Shown piece after piece: positions 7,709 through 13,957 of a stretch of 14,126 nucleotides of DNA. The notes beneath the pieces are model-generated. The model was given only the letters and a program-made list of their open reading frames with translations. It had not been told where the DNA came from and did not search any database. The position numbers and the translations under genes were made by a program. The stretch lies in the NCBI GenBank assembly GCA_029573975.1, contig JAKQBU010000139.1:1-14126 (forward strand). Reading direction: 5' to 3'. How positions within the stretch are numbered: position 1 is the first letter of the stretch; every line of letters starts with the position of its first letter. The stretch is from Planctomycetota bacterium. Its GTDB lineage: Bacteria; Planctomycetota; Phycisphaerae; Sedimentisphaerales; SM23-30.

Positions 7709-8407
7709 CTAAAATTCCCTGTTCAAAAACGTATAAATAATCTGCGAAACCAGGATTACCAATCCCAGGAGAATAAACAAAAAGCAATGCAGCAGATTGG
7801 TTTGAATCAGGCACGCAATCAGAATAAAGACAACAAAAACAATGCCAAACAATCGGGTGGTGTACCAGCGTACGCGCGACAGGCCGGACAAGACAGTCCC
7901 GCAATAGGCCACCAGACCCAGCAGGATAAAGATCCAGCCTCCCAGCAGGGTCTCAGGGATAGGAGGAATGGGAAACACACCGGGCCGTATGGCATACACG
8001 TACAACAAAGTCCAGATAAGCCCCAGCCCCAGCACCAGCGACAGGACCGCGGCACTGAACCGGGACCACAAAACGGCACGGCGCGGTACCGAACGATGCA
8101 GGCAAAAGGCCCAGGTCTTATCAAAGCCCGGTATCCAGAATTGCCGGATACCCAAAACCAGTCCCAGCGCCAAAGGCAGGCAAAACAAAAGTGGGCTGAT
8201 ATCATACAGGGGTTCGTGTTCGAGCAAGGTGTAGGCATTGATGGTGGAACCTTTGTCGCCGGACCAAACGCGATAGCGTTCCCACCACCCTTTGCTGCTG
8301 TAATGCAAAATCATGGATCCGAATAACAGCAGGACTACCCCCGCCAGCAGCATCCAGGGCAGGCATTCGCGCAGATCTTTTTTAAGCAGGGCGATAAACT
8401 TCATCAT
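7709..8407 (-). CDS. ABC transporter permease subunit
   Basis: A roughly 232-residue hydrophobic protein with about six predicted membrane helices. These include WMLLAGVVLLLFGSMIL near the start, LFCLPLALGLVLGI, LSLVLGLGLIWTLLYVYAI, GWIFILLGLVAYCG and two helices at the end. This fits the membrane subunit of an ABC-2/YtrC-D-like exporter. The upstream ATG at 8413 leaves only one base between it and GGAG (8415-8418); the ATG at 8407 has seven and is the better start. The gene overlaps the end of the ATPase gene by 26 bp, indicating translational coupling. With the ATPase it should form the transport core; the substrate is not evident. Only one permease is encoded here, so a homodimer or an unlinked partner is likely. 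Confidence 0.85.
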   Translation of the reverse strand: MMKFIALLKKDLRECLPWMLLAGVVLLLFGSMILHYSSKGWWERYRVWSGDKGSTINAYTLLEHEPLYDISPLLFCLPLALGLVLGIRQFWIPGFDKTWAFCLHRSVPRRAVLWSRFSAAVLSLVLGLGLIWTLLYVYAIRPGVFPIPPIPETLLGGWIFILLGLVAYCGTVLSGLSRVRWYTTRLFGIVFVVFILIACLIQTNLLHCFLFILLGLVILVSQIIYTFLNREF

Positions 8408-9329
8408 GCTCATTCTCCCAGAGAAACAATCTCGTACTGTTGGGGGGTTCCGTGTATTCGATAAATTGATCTTCCAGGTTCATATTCAATTCTTTATAAT
8501 ACTCTATATCCGCCTCCGCCGCCCAGGCATCGATCTGTTCCGTACGGGTGCCTGCCAGCGTCAATTCCAGATCCCTGCCTTTTTGCCGCCGGTGCAGCAA
8601 ACTCGCCAGGTGAATATCCGCCGGAATCGCGTTTTTAAAACGGAAGCGAAACTTCCGGATGGCACTGCGAAACTCCTCCAGCGGGCAGTCCGCCCGTACC
8701 ATTCCTTTGTCGAGAACCGCGATTCGATCCACCACCCGTTCCACATCACTGAGAATGTGGCTCGAAAATAGAATCGTCTTCTCCTCCCGCTGAATAAGCC
8801 GGATCATCCCTTCCAGAAATTGCCGCCGTATGGCGGTATCGAGTCCCAGGGTCGGATCGTCCATGATCAGCAGTTCCGGGCTGGATGCCATGGTTAACGC
8901 CAGGGAAATCTGCCCCCTTTGGCCGTTTGACATTTGCTTCACTTTGCGGTTGGGCGAAAGTTCAAAATAGTCCAGCATCTCATGAAAGAGCTTGCCGTCC
9001 CATTGATCCGGATAAAAGGGGCGCTGGAATTTTTCCAGTTCCCGGATCTGCATCCAGCCGGGCAGCCGATGCCCCTCGGTCACATACCCGATCCGTTGGC
9101 GTACCGCCGGAGTGATCTCCTGGGAATCGCACCCCAGAATCTGTGCGGTTCCCGCTGTCGGCCGCAGCAAGCCCAGGACTAGTTTGATGGCCGTAGTCTT
9201 GCCCGACCCGTTCCGCCCCAGGAGTCCATAAATACTCCCTCTGGGTACCCGGAGATTCACATGGTCCAGGGCCAGATGACTGCCGTAATATTTGGTAAGA
9301 TCCTTTATTTCCAAAACTATGTCACTCAT
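8382..9329 (-). CDS. ABC transporter ATP-binding protein
   Basis: The 315-residue protein has all the landmarks of an ABC ATPase. Walker A is GRNGSGKTT (38-46), the signature is MSNGQRGQ (133-140), Walker B is LLIMDDPTLGLD (153-164) and the switch histidine is H191 in FSSHILSDVE. Two departures are visible. The residue usually a catalytic glutamate after the Walker B aspartate is D158, and the Q-loop position near VTEGH appears to be E85; related YtrB-like proteins can vary here, so ATPase activity is still expected. The C-terminal 90 residues form a separate domain of unknown role. The ATG overlaps the GntR stop by eight bases and the gene runs into the permease, placing it in one transcript. 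It powers the transporter at the inner face of the cytoplasmic membrane. Confidence 0.95.
   Translation of the reverse strand: MSDIVLEIKDLTKYYGSHLALDHVNLRVPRGSIYGLLGRNGSGKTTAIKLVLGLLRPTAGTAQILGCDSQEITPAVRQRIGYVTEGHRLPGWMQIRELEKFQRPFYPDQWDGKLFHEMLDYFELSPNRKVKQMSNGQRGQISLALTMASSPELLIMDDPTLGLDTAIRRQFLEGMIRLIQREEKTILFSSHILSDVERVVDRIAVLDKGMVRADCPLEEFRSAIRKFRFRFKNAIPADIHLASLLHRRQKGRDLELTLAGTRTEQIDAWAAEADIEYYKELNMNLEDQFIEYTEPPNSTRLFLWENEHDEVYRPA
8415..8418 (-). promoter_or_regulatory. Ribosome binding site deciding the permease start
   Basis: GGAG on the minus strand lies one base from the ATG at 8413 and seven bases from the ATG at 8407. Normal spacing favours 8407 as the start of the permease. 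Confidence 0.5.
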
Positions 9330-9738
9330 TTTTCTGTTTTCCGCTATCTGTATAACTAACCAGATTGGTCAGCCGGGTATGAAACAGTTCGGTTATTGTT
9401 TGCCGTGTTAATCCCAGATTGAGCGCCTGAATGATGACGTTATCCATCCTCTCCGCCAGTATATGGAACTGGCTGGCGTCTTTGTCCCGATGCCTGGGAT
9501 CAGTCACAAAGGTCCCCGCCCCGATCTTGCTGACGATAAGCCCCTGCCCCTCCAGCACATTATAGGCTCTGGCCACCGTATTAGGATTGATGACCAGCTC
9601 TCCCGCCAGCTTCCGCACCGTCGGCAATTGATCGCCCGCCGCAAGCTCCCCTTTGGCAATCGCTTCACTAATTTGTGCTGCAATTTGAAGATAAATCGGT
9701 TCGTTGGAACCAGGTGCTATTTGTACCCAAAGTCTCAT
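9322..9738 (-). CDS. GntR-family transcriptional regulator, YtrA type
   Basis: A small DNA-binding repressor with an N-terminal winged helix-turn-helix. Family motifs are EPIYLQIAAQISEAIAKGEL, then LPTVRKLA, then NPNTVARAYNVLEGQGLI, then GAGTFV. The short C-terminal helix is typical of the YtrA subfamily, which lacks a large ligand domain and often controls a neighbouring ABC operon. I chose ATG 9738 (138 residues, MRLWVQIAPGSNEP) because it fits family length; a GTG at 9783 would add 15 residues but has no ribosome site. Neither start has a strong Shine-Dalgarno. It is the first gene of the operon with the ABC ATPase, permease and zinc-ribbon membrane protein. A palindromic operator over its own promoter suggests autoregulation. 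The inducing signal is unknown. Confidence 0.92.
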   Translation of the reverse strand: MRLWVQIAPGSNEPIYLQIAAQISEAIAKGELAAGDQLPTVRKLAGELVINPNTVARAYNVLEGQGLIVSKIGAGTFVTDPRHRDKDASQFHILAERMDNVIIQALNLGLTRQTITELFHTRLTNLVSYTDSGKQKNE

Positions 9739-9794
9739 CTGATTATTTACCAACAGGTTATCATAATAAATATTCAAATTCACTAGAAATAAAT

Positions 9795-9815
9795 TGTATT
9801 AATACTACTAATACA
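9795..9815. promoter_or_regulatory. Putative GntR/YtrA operator
   Basis: A 21-bp near-perfect palindrome, TGTATTA-N7-TAATACA, pairs at 9 of 10 positions around a central base. It overlaps the -10 box and predicted start site of the GntR operon promoter, where a repressor would block transcription. A YtrA-type regulator is encoded immediately downstream, so autoregulation is the simplest reading. Confidence 0.65.
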
Positions 9816-9843
9816 TTATGTATCAATTATTGTCATTAGTCAA
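9815..9843 (-). promoter_or_regulatory. Sigma70-type promoter of the GntR/ABC operon
   Basis: On the minus strand TTGACT (9838-9843) is followed after exactly 17 bases by CATAAT (9815-9820). Each box matches the consensus at five of six bases. Transcription would start near 9808, giving a leader of about 70 nt to the ATG at 9738 or about 25 nt to the GTG at 9783. Confidence 0.65.
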
Positions 9844-9866
9844 GTACCCTTTTAAAATTTCCGGCT

Positions 9867-9909
9867 CCCCAATAACTAGGAGTCGAAAAGCTTTTGACCC
9901 TGGCGTCAT
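9867..9909 (-). repeat. Dispersed 43-bp repeat, copy B
   Basis: This is the second copy of the repeat at 6089-6131, 84% identical and in the same orientation. It lies 24 bp upstream of the GntR operon -35 box. It contains a compact palindrome (AAAAGCTTTT core) instead of the outer TGACGCC/GGCGTCA pairing of copy A. The two copies bracket the four-gene GntR/ABC cassette. Confidence 0.7.
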
Positions 9910-9929
9910 ATTTAGCTTCAGTTCAGATC

Positions 9930-9947
9930 ATATAACGCAGGTTATAT
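9930..9947. repeat. Perfect 7-bp inverted repeat in the divergent intergenic region
   Basis: ATATAAC-GCAG-GTTATAT is a perfect palindrome with a four-base centre. It sits between the divergently transcribed GntR operon and the AAA ATPase gene, away from both predicted promoters. It may be a protein-binding site or a small hairpin; nothing further can be assigned. The rest of 9948-10050 shows no feature I can support. Confidence 0.35.
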
Positions 9948-10056
9948 TGGAAGTCTGACCTATAAATTCATCCCGGAAGCACTTGTTTTGTAACCTCTTG
10001 TTATCAAATCAGATACATCATATTAGGTACGAATTTTCATGTAACGCCTTTGGTTT

Positions 10057-10106
10057 TACTTGTCGATACTATTTAGTATGAGTAAAATTACTAAGTATAT
10101 TGAGTA
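10057..10106 (+). promoter_or_regulatory. Promoter of the AAA ATPase gene with overlapping AGTA/TACT palindromes
   Basis: TTGTCG (10060-10065), a 17-base spacer and TAAAAT (10083-10088) form a plausible sigma70 promoter about 50 bp before the ATG at 10141. Seven TACT or AGTA tetramers occur in these 50 bases, at 10057, 10067, 10075, 10081, 10089, 10094 and 10103. They form perfect palindromes ATACT-N4-AGTAT (10066-10079) and AGTAA-AA-TTACT (10081-10092). The position over the -10 box and spacer suggests an operator for an unidentified regulator. Confidence 0.5.
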
Positions 10107-10140
10107 AATTGTAAATTGGTTTCTTGAGAGAAAACAAGCC

Positions 10141-11331
10141 ATGTTCAAGCGACCTATCAGCCAGGTCCTCTTAAAAAGGCTAAACGAACCGCGGCGGTTT
10201 ATACAGGTCCTGGCAGGCCCCCGCCAGACGGGAAAAACCACTTTGCTTCGGCAAGTATTAAAAAACCTGGACATCCCCAGCCATTACGCCTCCGCGGATG
10301 AACCTGCGCTTCGCGGTCGGATTTGGATCGAACAACAGTGGGAAATTGCCCGGTTGAAATTGTCTGACGCCGCAAAAAATTACGCAGCCGTACTGGTTCT
10401 GGATGAAATACAGAAAATCCCCAACTGGTCGGACATCCTCAAGCTCCTTTGGGATCAGGATTCTGCCAATAAACTCCCGTTACACGTGGTACTTCTTGGC
10501 TCTGCTCCCCTCCTGGTTCAACAGGGATTATCAGATAGTCTGGCCGGCCGTTTTGAAACGATCCCGGTAACTCACTGGTCCTTCGGTGAAATGCACAAAG
10601 CCTTCGCCTGGGATGTGGACCATTTTGTTTTTTATGGCGGATATCCGGGCGCTGCCCCGCTGATTGAAGATCCACAGCGGTGGCGCCGCTATGTGCTCGA
10701 TTCCCTGGTTGAGACCACCTTATCACGGGATATTCTTCTCATGCAGCGAATTGACAAACCTGCCCTGCTCCGTCGGCTGTTTGAGATTGGCTGCCAGTAC
10801 AGCGGCCAGATTTTCTCGTTCAACAAAATCCTGGGCCAGCTTCAGGACGTCGGCAATACCACAACATTGGCTCATTATCTTGAACTCCTGCAGGGTTGCG
10901 GCCTGCTTGAGGGGTTGCAGAAATACTCCGGGCAGCAATACCGAAAGCGGGCCTCGAGTCCCAAGTTTCAGGTTCAAAATAATGCCCTGATTAACTCCCA
11001 GGCCGCAAGGGATTTTGAACATGCCCGCCAGGATGGCGATTACTGGGGCCGACTGGTTGAGTCTGCTGTAGGGGGTTATCTTGTCAATTCAGCCAGAGCA
11101 TCGGATTTCCATGTCTATTACTGGTTAGATCGAAACCGCGAGGTGGACTTTGTGGTAGCGAAAGGCGACAAGATTATAGCGATTGAAGTCAAAACTACCC
11201 GCCGCCAAGTCTCATTGCCCGGCATCGAAGCGTTTGCGTCAAAGTTCAAGGTTCACCGAAAACTCCTTATCGGCGGCCAGGGCATCCCGCTGGAGGAATT
11301 TTTAACAACCAACATAAACGACTGGTTTTAA
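10141..11331 (+). CDS. AAA-type ATPase with C-terminal DUF4143 nuclease-like domain
   Basis: This 396-residue protein belongs to the widespread AAA_14/DUF4143 family. Walker A is GPRQTGKTT (26-34), Walker B is VLVLDEIQ (84-91), a sensor serine lies at LLGSAPLL (118-125), and R137 in LAGRFE may be an arginine finger. A middle winged-helix-like region follows. The C-terminal part has a PD-(D/E)xK-like arrangement: E308 in GRLVESAVG, D336 in REVDFVV, and E349 with K351 in AIEVKT. The family's cellular role is unclear; it is common in accessory DNA and some members sit near toxin-antitoxin or defence genes, though nothing of that kind is next to it here. It is a single-gene unit on the opposite strand to all neighbours, with its own palindrome-rich promoter and downstream hairpin. 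The ribosome site is weak (GAGAG about 12 bases upstream), suggesting modest expression. Confidence 0.92.
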   Translation: MFKRPISQVLLKRLNEPRRFIQVLAGPRQTGKTTLLRQVLKNLDIPSHYASADEPALRGRIWIEQQWEIARLKLSDAAKNYAAVLVLDEIQKIPNWSDILKLLWDQDSANKLPLHVVLLGSAPLLVQQGLSDSLAGRFETIPVTHWSFGEMHKAFAWDVDHFVFYGGYPGAAPLIEDPQRWRRYVLDSLVETTLSRDILLMQRIDKPALLRRLFEIGCQYSGQIFSFNKILGQLQDVGNTTTLAHYLELLQGCGLLEGLQKYSGQQYRKRASSPKFQVQNNALINSQAARDFEHARQDGDYWGRLVESAVGGYLVNSARASDFHVYYWLDRNREVDFVVAKGDKIIAIEVKTTRRQVSLPGIEAFASKFKVHRKLLIGGQGIPLEEFLTTNINDWF

Positions 11332-11359
11332 TGCTGGTTCTAGTCAAGTTCGGGGAACG

Positions 11360-11400
11360 AAATAAAGCCTTGTAAAACAACAACTTACAATGCTTTATTT
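11360..11400 (+). terminator. Long hairpin after the AAA ATPase gene, probable terminator
   Basis: AAATAAAGC pairs with GCTTTATTT, then after one mismatch TTGTAA pairs with TTACAA around the loop AACAACAAC, giving 15 pairs in 16 positions. It begins 28 bp after the stop codon. It is AT-rich with only a short T-rich tail, so it may instead be an RNA-stabilising hairpin or act in both directions. Confidence 0.5.
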
Positions 11401-11452
11401 ATAAATCTGCTTCTTACACAAAAAAAGCGGGGACAATTTTAAGATAACAAGA

Positions 11453-11704
11453 CTAGCCCGCATATTTCACGGATTTTTGACACATATGATTCTATCTCCA
11501 TGATTCAGAATATCTTATGTGCTATTTTTCGGTTCACCAGCTTCGACCGTCTGTTTTCGGCGCGAATGTTTGTCCGCCTTTGAGACCGCAGGAGCTATCT
11601 TCCGCAGGCATATAAATATATGTTGAGGTCAGATAGCGACGAGAACGAAGAAGGCGGGCAAAAAGGCTGCTGAAAACCAAAAGCCTGTAAAATATGCGGG
11701 CTAG
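11453..11704. repeat. 252-bp imperfect inverted repeat, MITE-like element or structured RNA
   Basis: The ends, CTAGCCCGCATATTTCAC (11453-11470) and its near-complement (11687-11704), pair at 17 of 18 positions. Inside, further arms pair in nested register: GTTTTCGGC (11553-11561) with GCTGAAAAC (11669-11677), GTCCGCCTT (11572-11580) with AAGGCGGGC (11651-11659), and GCTATCT (11594-11600) with AGATAGC (11631-11637), around a CATATA/TATATG tip. The whole segment can therefore fold into one long hairpin. It has no supported gene. It could be a miniature transposable element, with CTAG as a possible target duplication, or a rod-shaped RNA. I saw no tmRNA, RNase P or SRP RNA motif. Confidence 0.6.
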
Positions 11705-11743
11705 CCCCCCACCTCAAAGCAATCCCCCTCATAAAAAACATAG

Positions 11744-11769
11744 AAAAACACTCAGCCGGGCCTGAGTGT
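11744..11769 (-). terminator. Rho-independent terminator, minus strand
   Basis: CACTCAG and CTGAGTG form a perfect 7-bp stem around a six-base GC loop (11750-11769). On the minus strand it is followed directly by TTTTTC and more T-rich sequence. It would end transcription of the 25-codon gene at 11849-11926. Confidence 0.7.
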
Positions 11770-11808
11770 ATATATCTATCTATAATCAAGAAGGTTATAG
11801 CAATTTCA

Positions 11809-11843
11809 CCGGCGGCTCTGCCCTGCTAAAAGGCAGACGCCGG
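11809..11843 (-). other. Stable hairpin immediately after the 25-codon gene
   Basis: CCGGCG/CGCCGG and CTGCC/GGCAG form an 11-pair interrupted stem that starts five bases after the stop codon. No T tract follows on the minus strand, so it is more likely a 3'-end protecting hairpin or an attenuating element placed ahead of the true terminator at 11744-11769. Confidence 0.45.
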
Positions 11844-11848
11844 GTCAA

Positions 11849-11926
11849 TTACTTGCGATGCCGCACTTTAGAGCGGGCACGGCGCTTCTTGCTGCCAATC
11901 TTGCGACGACGTCTCGGCTTAGCCAT
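11849..11926 (-). CDS. 25-residue extremely basic protein, likely small ribosomal (AURKAIP1/COX24-like)
   Basis: ATG at 11926 opens a 25-codon frame ending in TAA. The peptide begins MAKPRRRRKIGSKK and ends RRARSKVRHRK, so 16 of 25 residues are Lys or Arg. GGAG lies six bases before the ATG. A good promoter (TTGCCA-N17-TATAGT, 12000-12028) lies upstream and hairpins with a terminator lie downstream, so this is a complete single-gene unit. The KIGSKKRRARSKVRHRK part resembles the short Lys/Arg-rich COX24/AURKAIP1 domain of small ribosome-associated proteins; bTHX-like or other rRNA-binding peptides are alternatives. Such a protein would bind rRNA in the cytoplasm. The resemblance is by eye and weak because of low complexity, but the gene itself is well supported by its signals. 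Confidence 0.75.
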   Translation of the reverse strand: MAKPRRRRKIGSKKRRARSKVRHRK

Positions 11927-11999
11927 TTAAATCTCCAATTATCAACAACTTACGTCAAAGGACGGTATAATCCGCCTGAACTTTCCAATCGAGTTTCGT

Positions 12000-12028
12000 A
12001 CTATACAGCATTTCAACTCAACTGGCAA
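12000..12028 (-). promoter_or_regulatory. Sigma70-type promoter of the 25-codon gene
   Basis: On the minus strand TTGCCA (12023-12028) and TATAGT (12000-12005) are separated by exactly 17 bases, each matching consensus at five of six positions. It lies about 30 bp downstream of the mlaD stop and gives a leader of roughly 65-70 nt before the ATG at 11926. Confidence 0.65.
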
Positions 12029-12059
12029 GTGTTCATTTATAAAAATTATCGAGTACCTG

Positions 12060-13112
12060 TTAGAAAAATCCCTCTTCCTTTACCTGGGCAATCAAATCGC
12101 GGAATTCGGTTATCGCCTGGTTGAGATTCTGGCAGGCATCGACAAACGATTCGTACAGGCGGGGGTCGTTCATCATCCGCCCCACGGTCCCCTCTCCCTG
12201 CGAAACCTCGGATAACACGGTATTCATGGTTTGCAGGCTGCGGGCCATCTCATCGGCCGCAAGCTGAATCTTCTCCCCCGTCTGCTGGAAGGTGGTGCTA
12301 AACTCCCCCGCCATCCGGTCAATATTCCCGACGGTATCGCTCGATTTGGCAATCAATCCCCGCGCGTCCGCCGCCAAAGCCTGGGCCTCCTGGACCGCCT
12401 GCTGCATATCCACCGCCAGCGTGGAAAACTCGGCCAGCCCCTTCCGGAGATTGTTCTTATTCTCCGCATCCCCCACAATATCATTGAGATTCTTCAAAAC
12501 CTCATTCAGCCGCATGATCGCCGTGGTGATATTCGCTTCGATTTTATTCTCATCCACCATCGCCGGCGGAGCAGGGGTCAATTGCCCTTTCAAAATCTTG
12601 CTCAAGTCCGCCAGAGAGCCGATTAATTCATCCAGCTTCTCCTGTGTTTGCTCGGATATAAATTCACTGGCCTGGGAAAGCGACCCCTTGAACCGATCCC
12701 CTTCCGCCAGCAACTGGTGCGACGGCACATTTCCATCCATCACAAACTCGATATACCCCACCCCTAACCCCCGGCGAAAAACCTTCGGCTTGACATTTTT
12801 CGGCACCGGATATTCCGTGGATATCCCCACTTCCACCGCCACCTGGTAGTATTCCTTTTCCGGATCGTCCAGATCGCTCAATAGCATCGGCGGATGAACC
12901 TGGATCACCTTGCCCACCGGATAGCCGCGAAAATATACGGACGTATTTTCCTGTATGCTCGGCGCCTCCGGAAAATAAATCGTGACCACATGAGACTTAT
13001 ACCGGCTCATCAGGATCGGCAGATCCCCAAAGCGGATGATCAGCCAGCCCAGTCCCGCCAGGCCGATTACTACGAAAAATCCTACCATCACGTTTCGCTT
13101 ATTCTCATTCAT
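12060..13112 (-). CDS. mlaD: MlaD-family MCE-domain protein, lipid transport
   Basis: This 350-residue protein has a short N-terminal anchor (about 8-27, VMVGFFVVIGLAGLGWLII) and one MCE domain (about 40-128). MCE motifs include APSIQENTSVYFRGYPVGKV and, later, RRGLGVGYIEFVMDG. The remainder (about 145-345) is mostly helical and coiled-coil-like, rich in Ala, Gln, Glu and Asn. In this family the protein is anchored in the inner membrane with the MCE domain in the periplasm, where it forms a hexameric ring that carries phospholipids to or from the MlaE/MlaF transporter. It is longer than E. coli MlaD (about 183 residues) because of the helical extension, which may span more of the periplasm. 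Its ATG overlaps the mlaF stop (ATGA). The operon's other usual members, MlaB and MlaC, are not visible here. Confidence 0.92.
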   Translation of the reverse strand: MNENKRNVMVGFFVVIGLAGLGWLIIRFGDLPILMSRYKSHVVTIYFPEAPSIQENTSVYFRGYPVGKVIQVHPPMLLSDLDDPEKEYYQVAVEVGISTEYPVPKNVKPKVFRRGLGVGYIEFVMDGNVPSHQLLAEGDRFKGSLSQASEFISEQTQEKLDELIGSLADLSKILKGQLTPAPPAMVDENKIEANITTAIMRLNEVLKNLNDIVGDAENKNNLRKGLAEFSTLAVDMQQAVQEAQALAADARGLIAKSSDTVGNIDRMAGEFSTTFQQTGEKIQLAADEMARSLQTMNTVLSEVSQGEGTVGRMMNDPRLYESFVDACQNLNQAITEFRDLIAQVKEEGFF

Positions 13113-13957
13113 CCGTTCGCATCCTCATTTTCTATTTCCTGCCCCGCCCGGCTCTGTCCGCGTCCCTCAATAAACCGGCATACCTGCTCATCCGTACTGG
13201 ACCGGATCTCATCCGGGGTGCCGTCGGCAATAATCTTCCCCTTGTTCAGCATGACGATCCGGTCTGAAATTTTATAGGCGCTTTTCATATCATGGGTCAC
13301 TACCACCGAAGTAATCTGCAGTTCGTGCTGCAGCTTGATAATCAGGTCGTTGATGATATCCGACCGGATCGGGTCCAGCCCGGTGGTCGGCTCATCATAC
13401 AAAATCACCTCCGGCGACAGCGCAATCGCCCGCGCCAGGGCCACCCGCTTCTGCTGGCCGCCCGACAACTGGCTGGGCAGCCGGTCCTCATACCCCCCCA
13501 GTCCCACCATCTCCAGCTTTTCCCGCACGATCCGCCGGATTTTCGCCGGCGCATACCGGGTGTGCTGCACCAGCGGAAACGACACATTCTGCTCCACCGT
13601 CTGTGAGTCAAACAGGGCGCCCGCCTGGAATAAAAATCCGCAGCGCCGCCGGACCGGTATCAGCTCACGTTCCGGCAGGTTATCAATTCGCACCCCGTCA
13701 AAATAAACCGCTCCCCGGTCCGGCCGCAGCAGCACATTCAGATGCTTCAGCATAACCGTCTTGCCGCAGCCGCTGGGACCGATGACCACGGTAGTCCGGC
13801 CTTTCTCAATTCGAAAATGAAAATCCTCCAATATCTTTTCCCTCCCAAACGATTTGCAGACCCCCTCCAGCACATACAGCGGCCGCACCCCTTCTCGCCC
13901 TTCCTCGCCCGGATGGGGCTGCCGCTGCCTGGTCCCATTTTCGTCCGCCGTCATCAT
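13109..13957 (-). CDS. mlaF: Mla-type ABC transporter ATP-binding protein
   Basis: This is the ATPase of the phospholipid transport system. Numbered from the ATG at 13957 (282 residues), Walker A is GPSGCGKT (60-67), the Q-loop is Q111 in LFQAGALFDSQTVEQNV (a characteristic Mla-type stretch), the signature is LSGGQ (164-168), Walker B is VILYDEP (184-190) with E189 catalytic, and the switch histidine is H222. The start at 13957 makes an ATGA overlap with the mlaE stop; a GTG at 13978 would add seven residues and overlap mlaE further. About 25 charged, Pro/Gly-rich residues precede the ABC core, longer than in E. coli MlaF. It drives transport with MlaE at the inner membrane. The tail after about residue 262 is variable. 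Confidence 0.95.
   Translation of the reverse strand: MMTADENGTRQRQPHPGEEGREGVRPLYVLEGVCKSFGREKILEDFHFRIEKGRTTVVIGPSGCGKTVMLKHLNVLLRPDRGAVYFDGVRIDNLPERELIPVRRRCGFLFQAGALFDSQTVEQNVSFPLVQHTRYAPAKIRRIVREKLEMVGLGGYEDRLPSQLSGGQQKRVALARAIALSPEVILYDEPTTGLDPIRSDIINDLIIKLQHELQITSVVVTHDMKSAYKISDRIVMLNKGKIIADGTPDEIRSSTDEQVCRFIEGRGQSRAGQEIENEDANG

Noticed and set aside
11453..11704. Known structured RNA (tmRNA, RNase P, SRP or 6S RNA)
   Set aside because: No tmRNA ends or tag frame, no RNase P or SRP signature motifs, and the length is unsuitable for 6S RNA.
11858..12124. 88-codon plus-strand open frame
   Set aside because: It is antisense to the 25-codon gene and its promoter and runs into mlaD antisense; no motif supports it.
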